From Lachnospiraceae bacterium UBA4711 (lineage in GTDB: Bacteria; Bacillota; Clostridia; Lachnospirales; Lachnospiraceae), in the NCBI GenBank assembly GCA_002404515.1, contig DHJV01000044.1, forward strand, positions 6,202 to 27,877: DNA of 21,676 nucleotides. The letters run 5' to 3'. The notes under the pieces were generated by a model, which was not told where the DNA came from, did no database searches, and was given only the letters and a program-made list of their open reading frames with translations. Positions 15,892 to 21,676 of this stretch are shown here, piece after piece. Every line of letters begins with the position of its first letter. Position 1 is the first letter of the stretch. A program made the position numbers and the translations under genes.

Positions 15892-16689
15892 ATGAAGATG
15901 ATGACGATTGCCAGCGGGAGCAGCGGAAACTGTACCTACGTTGGCAGTGAAAATACGGGGATATTAGTTGATGTCGGAGTCAGCAAGAAAAAAATACTGG
16001 ACGCGTTACAGGACGTAGACCGGACATTTTCAGACATCAATGGTATTGTAATTACGCATGAACATATTGACCATATACGTGGTCTCGGTGTAATATCAAG
16101 GGCGTATGGAATTCCGATCTATGCGACAGAGGCGACGATAGAAGAAATCAAATACACGACGAGTCTTGGAACGCTTGACTATGGATTGTTTCATAGCATC
16201 AAGCCGGACGAGCCATTTATGGTTGGTAATATCGAAGTCCGGGCGCACAGCACCTGGCATGATGCAGCCGATCCGGTCTGTTATAGTCTGCTGTGTGAGG
16301 AGAAAAAGATTGCCGTCGCGACCGATATGGGTGGTTATGATGGATATATGATACAGGCACTCAAAGACGCGGATGCACTTTTAGTGGAGGCAAATCATGA
16401 TATCCGTATGCTGCAGGTAGGACCATATCCGTATTCAACCAAGCAGCGAATCTTAAGCAGTTATGGACATTTGTGTAACGAAGCGGGAGGAAAGCTGATC
16501 CGCGAGGTGCTCAATGATCATATAAAAACTATTTTTCTTGGACATTTGTCAAAGGAGAATAACTTGCCGGAGCTTGCCTATGCGGCGGTAGCGGCGGAGT
16601 TAGAAGGAAATCCGTTCACAGAGGATGTGCGGGATTTTCATTTGCAGGTGGCAAACAGAGATACACACAGTGCGCTGCTTGATATTTAA
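15892..16689 (+). CDS. YycJ/WalJ-type metallo-beta-lactamase-fold hydrolase
   Basis: A 265-residue metal-dependent hydrolase. The N-terminus (MTIASGSSGNCTYVG) is typical of the YycJ branch. The metal site shows as THEHIDH with H56, H58, D60 and H61, and continues with the His-rich HSTWHDAADPV, the Asp of ATDMGGYD and the His of GHLSKEN. All expected ligands appear to be present. In Bacillus and relatives the family is linked to the WalRK operon and has been proposed to act on DNA or nucleic acid ends; no two-component genes are nearby here. It begins 3 nt after the hydrolase stop with no good ribosome binding site, so it probably depends on translation of the gene before it. Two further in-frame ATGs at 15898 and 15901 are possible starts. 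Confidence 0.92.
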   Translation: MKMMTIASGSSGNCTYVGSENTGILVDVGVSKKKILDALQDVDRTFSDINGIVITHEHIDHIRGLGVISRAYGIPIYATEATIEEIKYTTSLGTLDYGLFHSIKPDEPFMVGNIEVRAHSTWHDAADPVCYSLLCEEKKIAVATDMGGYDGYMIQALKDADALLVEANHDIRMLQVGPYPYSTKQRILSSYGHLCNEAGGKLIREVLNDHIKTIFLGHLSKENNLPELAYAAVAAELEGNPFTEDVRDFHLQVANRDTHSALLDI

Positions 16690-16720
16690 GTATATTTTAA
16701 ATACACGGAGGAAGAGTAAG

Positions 16721-16993
16721 ATGAAGAAAACAATTATCACAGTGGTAGGAAAAGACAGAGTCGGTATTATTGCAAAAGTGTGTGTATACCTTGCCGAGAA
16801 CAATATCAATATCCTTGATATTGCCCAGACAATCGTAGACGGCTATTTCAACATGATGATGGTTGTCAATGCAGAAGCTGCATCCAAGGATCATGACCGC
16901 ATCGCTGAGGAGCTTGCAGCAATCGGAGATGAGCTTGGTGTACAGATTAAGGCTCAGCATGAAGAAATCTTTGATATGATGCACAGACTGTAA
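16721..16993 (+). CDS. Single ACT-domain protein (UPF0237 family)
   Basis: A 90-residue stand-alone ACT domain (MKKTIITVVGKDRVGIIAK, then NNINILDIAQTIVDGYFNMMMVV) related to the glycine-cleavage regulator GcvR. ACT domains usually bind amino acids. No DNA-binding part is present, so it probably acts through a partner protein. GGAGGA at 16707-16712, 8 nt before the ATG, fixes the start. The open frame extending back to 16625 lies inside the previous gene and has no such signal. The UPF0210 gene starts 18 nt after the stop. This two-gene arrangement is conserved in many Bacillota, including streptococci, which suggests that the two products work together. Confidence 0.93.
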   Translation: MKKTIITVVGKDRVGIIAKVCVYLAENNINILDIAQTIVDGYFNMMMVVNAEAASKDHDRIAEELAAIGDELGVQIKAQHEEIFDMMHRL

Positions 16994-17011
16994 TTGGATG
17001 GAGGAAAGCAA

Positions 17012-18376
17012 ATGATTAGCATAAATGAAGTAATCGAAACCAATGCAATGATCTCCCAGATGAATCTGGATGTTCGTACGATCACAATGGGTATCAGCCT
17101 GCTTGACTGCGTGGGCGGTACACTGAAGGAAACCTGTGATAATATCTATAATAAGATCACAACAAAGGCAAAGGATCTGGTCTATACCGGAGAGGAAATC
17201 TCTAAGAAATATGGTATTCCAATCGTAAATAAGCGTATTTCCGTTACGCCAATCGCACTGGTCGGTGGCAGTGTCTGCAAGACAAGTGATGATTTCGTAG
17301 AGATCGCAAAGACGCTTGACCGTGCAGCGGACACAGTTGGTGTTAACTTTATCGGTGGATATTCCGCGCTTGTTTCAAAGAGCATGACAAAGGCAGATGA
17401 GCTTTTGATCCGTTCGATTCCAAAGGCATTGGCAGAAACAGGAAAGGTTTGTTCTTCTGTGAATACCGGATCAACCAAGACTGGTATCAATATGGATGCA
17501 GTCAAGCTGATCGGTGAGATCGTGTTGGAGACTGCAGAGCTTACGAAGGATGAGGATTCCATCGGCTGTGCAAAGTTCGTTGTATTCTGCAATGCGCCGG
17601 ATGACAACCCATTTATGGCAGGTGCGTTCCACGGTGTGACAGAGGCAGATTGTGTTATTAATGTCGGCGTCAGTGGACCGGGGGTTGTAAAGGCAGCACT
17701 TGAGGCAGTTCGTGGCGAGAATTTCGAGGTACTCTGCGAGACGATCAAGAAGACTGCATTTAAGATAACAAGAGTGGGTCAGCTTGTAGCGAAGGAAGCG
17801 TCTGCAAGACTCGGTGTGCCATTTGGTATTATTGATCTTTCTCTTGCACCAACACCTGCTGTTGGCGACAGTGTCGGTGAGATCTTAGAGGAGATTGGTC
17901 TGGAGTTTTCCGGTGCGCCTGGTACAACAGCGGCACTGGCCATGTTAAATGATCAGGTAAAGAAGGGTGGCGTTATGGCATCTTCTTATGTCGGTGGACT
18001 TTCCGGTGCATTTATCCCAGTCAGTGAGGATCAGCGTATGATCGATGCGGTAGAGGCAGGTGCCCTTACGATCGAGAAGCTCGAGGCAATGACTTGTGTC
18101 TGCTCTGTTGGTCTGGATATGCTTGCAATCCCTGGTGATACAAAGGCGACTACAATCTCCGGTATTATCGCAGATGAGATGGCGCTTGGTATGGTAAACC
18201 AGAAGACAACGGCTGTCCGTATTATTCCGGTAATTGGAAAGACGGTTGGTGATAAGGCAGAGTTTGGTGGACTGCTCGGTTATGCACCAATCATGCCAGT
18301 AAACCAGTATTCCTGCGATGCATTTATCAATCGTGGAGGAAGAATTCCAGCGCCAATCCACAGCTTCAAGAACTAA
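17012..18376 (+). CDS. UPF0210 (PFL-like, DUF711) family protein
   Basis: A 454-residue member of UPF0210, with MISINEVIETNAMISQMNLDVRTITMG split as expected at the start, CVGGTLKETCDNIYNKI, GVSGPGVVKAAL, VGDSVGEILEEIGLE, APGTTAALAMLNDQVKKGG and GGRIPAPIHSFKN at the C-terminus. Its fold is described as similar to pyruvate formate-lyase, but I see neither the usual Gly-radical loop (RVxGY near the C-terminus) nor an obvious adjacent Cys-Cys pair, so glycyl-radical chemistry is not supported. The biochemical function is unknown. GGAGG (17000-17004), 7 nt before the ATG, selects 17012 over the TTG at 16994. It is coupled to the ACT gene immediately upstream, so amino-acid control of its activity is a reasonable inference. 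Confidence 0.94.
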   Translation: MISINEVIETNAMISQMNLDVRTITMGISLLDCVGGTLKETCDNIYNKITTKAKDLVYTGEEISKKYGIPIVNKRISVTPIALVGGSVCKTSDDFVEIAKTLDRAADTVGVNFIGGYSALVSKSMTKADELLIRSIPKALAETGKVCSSVNTGSTKTGINMDAVKLIGEIVLETAELTKDEDSIGCAKFVVFCNAPDDNPFMAGAFHGVTEADCVINVGVSGPGVVKAALEAVRGENFEVLCETIKKTAFKITRVGQLVAKEASARLGVPFGIIDLSLAPTPAVGDSVGEILEEIGLEFSGAPGTTAALAMLNDQVKKGGVMASSYVGGLSGAFIPVSEDQRMIDAVEAGALTIEKLEAMTCVCSVGLDMLAIPGDTKATTISGIIADEMALGMVNQKTTAVRIIPVIGKTVGDKAEFGGLLGYAPIMPVNQYSCDAFINRGGRIPAPIHSFKN

Positions 18377-18399
18377 TATAAAAATAAAGGTTAAATTGA

Positions 18400-20271
18400 A
18401 TGGAACAGAAATTAGCACTTCCAGAACGGGTTTTGATGCAGATTGAAAAGCCAGCCCGTTATATCGGAAATGAAGTAAATATGGTTCGCAAGAACTTGAA
18501 TGATGTAGACGTCCGGATTGCCATGTGCTTTCCGGATGTTTATGAAATTGGCATGTCATATTTGGGAATCCAGATCTTGTATGACATGTTTAACCGCAGA
18601 GAGGACGTGTACTGCGAGCGTGTGTACAGCCCGTGGCCGGACTTAGATGCGATCATGCGGAAGGAACATATTCCGCTTTTTTCTTTGGAGACACAGATGA
18701 ACATCTCGGAGTTTGACTGGCTTGCAATTACAATCCAGTACGAGATGTGCTACACCAATATATTACAGGTAATTGATTTATCCGGCATTCCGTTACTTGC
18801 GAAGGATCGCACGAAGGAGCATCCGATTGTGATCGGTGGCGGACCATGTACGGTAAACCCGGAGCCAATGGCAGATTTCTTCGATATCTTCTATATCGGA
18901 GAGGGTGAGACAAGCTATGATGCATTGCTTGATTTGTACAAAAAATATAAGCATTCCGATATGAGCCGGGAGGATTTCTTAAGAAAAGCAACTTCGATTC
19001 CAGGTATTTATGTGCCATCGATGTATGAGGTTTCGTATCAGGAAGATGGAACGATCGAGAAGGTCGTACCGAAATATGAGGATGTACCGGCGAAGGTAAA
19101 ACGTCAGGTTGTCGTTGATTTTGAGAACGTATCGTACCCGATGAAGCCGGTTGTACCATATATCCGGGCAACACAGGATCGTGTCTGCCTCGAAATCATG
19201 CGCGGCTGTATCCGTGGCTGCCGGTTCTGTCAGGCTGGGATGATTTACCGTCCAACGAGACAGAAGAATGTTGAGATGCTCAAAAAATATGCCCGGACAA
19301 TGCTGGACAATACCGGATATGAGGAAATTTCATTAAGCTCACTCAGTTCCAGCGATTATGAGAGTCTGGATGTGCTGCTCAATTATCTGATCACGCTGCG
19401 TGATACCGATCATGTGAATGTGTCATTGCCGTCGCTTCGTATTGATGCCTTTTCTCTTGATGTTATGAGCAAGGTGCAGGATATCAAGAAGTCTTCCCTG
19501 ACATTTGCGTCGGAGGCTGGAACCCAGCGACTGCGTGATGTTATCAATAAGGGAATCACAGATGAGAATCTGTTAGAGGGAAGCAGACAGGCGTTTATCG
19601 GTGGCTGGGATAAGGTCAAGCTTTATTTCATGCTTGGACTTCCGACCGAGACCGATGAGGATCTGTATGGAATTGCAGATCTGGCGGAGCGTATTTCAGA
19701 GGTGTACTTTGACACCGTTCCGAAGGAAAAGAGAAATGGACGAGTCATGATCAACGCGTCGGCATCGTATTTTGTGCCGAAGCCATTTACACCGTTCCAG
19801 TGGGCACCGATGATCCTGCCGGACGAATTTACACGTCGGGCAAGATATGTGAAGGATTCCTTCCGGGCACAGCGAAACCAGAAGAGTCTGAAGTTCTCGT
19901 ACCACGATGCAGGAATTTCTATTTTGGAGGGTGTGCTTGCCAGAGGTGACCGGAGACTTGGTGCGGCAATCTTAGATGTGTACGAACAGGGTGGCATCTT
20001 CGATGCGTGGACAGAGTATTTTGATATGCAACGCTATGAGAATGCGTTTGCAAACCATCATGTCGATATTGAATTTTATACAGCAAGAAAAAGACCGGAT
20101 GATGAAGTGTTCCCGTGGGAGCATTTAGACGTCGGTGTAAGCCGCCGGTTCCTGTTACAGGAATGGCATAAAGCACAGGAAGGAAAGACAACCGGAAACT
20201 GCCGGATGCAGTGTTCGGGCTGTGGTTCCGCCACATATGGAGGAGGTGTCTGCTTTGAAGCTAAGAATTAA
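18400..20271 (+). CDS. B12-binding-type radical SAM protein (TIGR03960 family)
   Basis: A 623-residue radical SAM enzyme of unknown reaction. Residues about 35-180 form the Rossmann-like N-terminal domain of the cobalamin-binding radical SAM class (IAMCFPDVYEIGMSYLGIQ, GGGPCTVNPEPMADF, YIGEGE). The canonical DxHxxG cobalamin motif is not seen, so B12 binding is unproven. The 4Fe-4S motif is C270-x3-C274-x2-C277 (MRGCIRGCRFCQAG), followed by SLSSSDY, ASEAGTQRLRDVINKG and the LGLPTETDED strand. The extreme C-terminus has a second cysteine set, C601, C605, C608 and C618, with the same x3/x2 spacing, which could hold an auxiliary cluster. Its end overlaps the DUF2344 gene by 17 nt. In Clostridia this pair commonly precedes RNase G and the L21/L27 genes, hinting at an RNA or ribosome substrate. 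Confidence 0.93.
   Translation: MEQKLALPERVLMQIEKPARYIGNEVNMVRKNLNDVDVRIAMCFPDVYEIGMSYLGIQILYDMFNRREDVYCERVYSPWPDLDAIMRKEHIPLFSLETQMNISEFDWLAITIQYEMCYTNILQVIDLSGIPLLAKDRTKEHPIVIGGGPCTVNPEPMADFFDIFYIGEGETSYDALLDLYKKYKHSDMSREDFLRKATSIPGIYVPSMYEVSYQEDGTIEKVVPKYEDVPAKVKRQVVVDFENVSYPMKPVVPYIRATQDRVCLEIMRGCIRGCRFCQAGMIYRPTRQKNVEMLKKYARTMLDNTGYEEISLSSLSSSDYESLDVLLNYLITLRDTDHVNVSLPSLRIDAFSLDVMSKVQDIKKSSLTFASEAGTQRLRDVINKGITDENLLEGSRQAFIGGWDKVKLYFMLGLPTETDEDLYGIADLAERISEVYFDTVPKEKRNGRVMINASASYFVPKPFTPFQWAPMILPDEFTRRARYVKDSFRAQRNQKSLKFSYHDAGISILEGVLARGDRRLGAAILDVYEQGGIFDAWTEYFDMQRYENAFANHHVDIEFYTARKRPDDEVFPWEHLDVGVSRRFLLQEWHKAQEGKTTGNCRMQCSGCGSATYGGGVCFEAKN
20239..20257 (+). promoter_or_regulatory. Ribosome binding site and TTG start for the DUF2344 gene, inside the radical SAM gene
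   Basis: AGGAGG at 20241-20246 lies 8 nt before a TTG at 20255. The protein from this TTG begins (M)KLRIKYTKLGSLRF, the normal DUF2344 N-terminus. The GTG at 20222 would add 11 residues unlike the family. Confidence 0.8.
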
Positions 20272-20950
20272 ATACACCAAGCTTGGAAGCCTTCGTTTCA
20301 TCGGACATCTGGATATTATGCGTTTTTTTCAGAAAGCAATCCGGCGTGCAAAACTGGATGTCTCGTATTCCAAAGGATTTTCCCCACATCAGATGATCTC
20401 CTTTGCGGCACCGATGCCGCTTGGTATGACGTCGGAGGGCGAGTATTTTGACGGAGAATTTGAGAGTGTGACAACGACCGAGGATATGATGGCGCGTCTG
20501 AATGCGACGATGCCACCGGAGATACAGGTGTTAGATATCATCGAGCTTCCGGAAAATGCGAAGCCGTCGATGGCAATCGTGACGGCGTCCGATTATTATA
20601 TCTATAAAAACGAAGAATGCGAGAATGATACAATGCCAGCACTTGTACAGGCATTGCCTGCATTTGCGGGAAAAGACAAGGTCGAGATCGTCAAAAAGAC
20701 GAAGTCCAAAGAGGAACTGACGGATATCCATCCACTTATCTACGAAGTCAGAGAATATAAGGATGGCATCTATATGTTGCTTGCATCCGGAAGTAAGGAT
20801 AACTTAAAACCGGAGCTTGTCGTGGAGGCAATGTGCGAGGCGGCTGGTGTGCCATTTAACCGGTATGATTACCGGATCCACCGGCTGGAAACCTACATGG
20901 GAGAGAAAGAGAAATTGCAGCCGCTTTCTGCAAGTGGAACGAGATTTTGA
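20255..20950 (+). CDS. DUF2344 (TIGR03936) radical SAM-linked protein
   Basis: A 231-residue protein whose N-terminal half is the conserved DUF2344 core: KLGSLRFIGHLDIMRFFQKAIRRA, then SYSKGFSPHQMISFAAPMPLGMTSEGEYFDGEF. The C-terminal half is more variable. Its function is unknown. It occurs next to, or fused with, TIGR03960 radical SAM proteins, so it is best read as a substrate-binding or accessory subunit of that enzyme. The TTG start is set by the strong AGGAGG at 20241-20246. The 17 nt overlap with the upstream gene implies translational coupling and near-equal production of the two proteins. The ribonuclease gene starts 40 nt downstream. Confidence 0.92.
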   Translation: MKLRIKYTKLGSLRFIGHLDIMRFFQKAIRRAKLDVSYSKGFSPHQMISFAAPMPLGMTSEGEYFDGEFESVTTTEDMMARLNATMPPEIQVLDIIELPENAKPSMAIVTASDYYIYKNEECENDTMPALVQALPAFAGKDKVEIVKKTKSKEELTDIHPLIYEVREYKDGIYMLLASGSKDNLKPELVVEAMCEAAGVPFNRYDYRIHRLETYMGEKEKLQPLSASGTRF

Positions 20951-20990
20951 TGGATGGGCTGCATGATGTGGGATGCAGATAAGAGAGAGT

Positions 20991-21676
20991 ATGAAACAGT
21001 TTGTGTTTACAGAATGGAATAAGAAAAAACTCGGAATTCTGTTCGAGGATGGAAAGGCAATGGAGATCCGTTGTTACGAGGATGGAAGTATCCTCGGAAA
21101 TGTCTACCGGGCGAGAGTCTCGAATCTGTCGCCGAACATCAATGCGGCGTTCGTGGATATCCAAAAGGGCGAGAGCTGTTATCTGTCGATGGACGATTAC
21201 CATGGAGAAAAGTTAAAGGTTGGTGATCTGGTGACGGTGCAGGTCGTGCGCGATAAGATCAAGACGAAACGCTATGCGGTTACGACGGATATTTCGATGC
21301 AGGGGGATTACGCGGTGACCACCCTCTTTGCGCCGGTTGGAGTTTCTTCCAAGATTGCGGATAATACCAGAAAAAAGGAATTAAAGTCCTTGATGCAGAA
21401 ACTGCTTGCCGCAGAGGAAGATGCGCAGCTCTATCTGGCTGAGAGGAATGTGGCAGAAACCGAACGGATAAAAAAGCTTGACATCGGTGGCATTATCCGA
21501 ACGCAGGCAGAGCATGCGGACGATGCAGCAATTGAGCGTGAGATCGAAGGACAGGCGAGATTGCTTTATTCCATCATGAAGAAGTCGGAATATGCAACAC
21601 AATATACCTGCCTGTATCATACAGAAGTGGAATATATTAAGGATATCCGCCGGCTGTATGCATTGCAGGATGTGGA
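20991..21676 (+). CDS. rng: Ribonuclease E/G family protein, N-terminal part (runs off the right edge)
   Basis: The frame from the ATG at 20991 stays open to the end of the window: 228 complete codons with no stop. The protein begins MKQFVFTEWNKKKLGILFED. It then shows an S1-type RNA-binding segment (GNVYRARVSNLSPNINAAFVDI, about 37-58, continuing to about 100) and the family motif GGIIRTQAEHADD (from about 166). RNase G/E family enzymes cut single-stranded RNA in rRNA maturation and mRNA decay. The catalytic metal site and any zinc-link cysteines lie beyond the window. The ribosome binding site is weak (GAGAGAG at 20983-20989). The position after the radical SAM/DUF2344 pair matches the usual clostridial order; rplU and rpmA would be expected further right. 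Confidence 0.92.
   Translation, partial: MKQFVFTEWNKKKLGILFEDGKAMEIRCYEDGSILGNVYRARVSNLSPNINAAFVDIQKGESCYLSMDDYHGEKLKVGDLVTVQVVRDKIKTKRYAVTTDISMQGDYAVTTLFAPVGVSSKIADNTRKKELKSLMQKLLAAEEDAQLYLAERNVAETERIKKLDIGGIIRTQAEHADDAAIEREIEGQARLLYSIMKKSEYATQYTCLYHTEVEYIKDIRRLYALQDV

Noticed and set aside
16683..16703. AT-rich inverted repeat TATTTAA / TTAAATA after the metallo-hydrolase
   Set aside because: Only seven A/T pairs and no T run; too weak for a terminator, and no promoter-like boxes accompany it.
16625..16720. N-terminal extension of the ACT protein
   Set aside because: It overlaps the metallo-hydrolase gene, while the ATG at 16721 has GGAGGA at ideal spacing and gives the normal family length.
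17012..18376. Annotating the UPF0210 protein as pyruvate formate-lyase
   Set aside because: The glycyl-radical loop and catalytic Cys-Cys pair are not visible, the protein is much shorter than PFL, and no activase is adjacent.
20959..20978. CTGCAT / ATGCAG hairpin between the DUF2344 and ribonuclease genes
   Set aside because: A 6 bp stem with an 8 nt loop and no T run; probably chance, although it lies close to the weak ribosome binding site.

Overview
The window is a gene-dense, entirely plus-strand stretch of a low-to-mid GC Bacillota chromosome, most likely from the Lachnospiraceae (gut Clostridia). The evidence is the gene content: a short Pta paired with AckA for acetate formation, a zinc-type L32, plsX-rnc-smc-ftsY, the UPF0237/UPF0210 pair, and the radical SAM/DUF2344/RNase G block. 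Strong AGGAGG-type ribosome binding sites and consensus sigma-A promoters agree with this. The genus cannot be fixed from the window. I see no tRNA, rRNA, CRISPR array, insertion sequence, prophage gene or plasmid feature; this is core chromosome.

Layout. (1) 2-670 is the 3' end of a large protein with ThiS-like tail repeats, probably an FtsA-domain protein. It is followed 2 nt later by a membrane-bound GGEEF diguanylate cyclase (673-2370). (2) A promoter at 2431-2459 drives pta and ackA (2505-4726), the acetyl-CoA to acetate/ATP branch. (3) A perfect-consensus promoter (4755-4783) drives rpmF (4828-5007), closed by a strong hairpin terminator (5024-5068). The rpmF gene encodes only 59 residues. 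(4) A new promoter (5082-5110) starts the tight plsX-rnc-smc-ftsY run (5166-11652): phospholipid initiation, dsRNA processing, chromosome condensation and the SRP receptor. (5) From 11699 to 16689 lie an ACT-domain threonine deaminase, a RACo-like ASKHA protein without a ferredoxin domain, a cytoplasmic serine beta-lactamase-fold hydrolase with an extra C-terminal domain, and a YycJ-type metallo-hydrolase. (6) An ACT protein and its UPF0210 partner follow (16721-18376). (7) The last block is a B12-binding-type radical SAM protein, its DUF2344 partner and a 3'-truncated ribonuclease E/G gene (18400-21676).

Spacing within the blocks is short (1 to 46 nt, one overlap), and I found no clear terminator after 5068. 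The genes from plsX onward may therefore be read as one or a few long transcripts, though internal promoters cannot be excluded. No stretch longer than 300 nt lacks a gene; the longest gap is 157 nt (5008-5165), filled by a terminator and a promoter.

The window is mostly housekeeping. The least understood parts are the radical SAM/DUF2344/RNase G block, the ferredoxin-less ASKHA protein, the ACT/UPF0210 pair and the ThiS-like repeat tail at the left edge.
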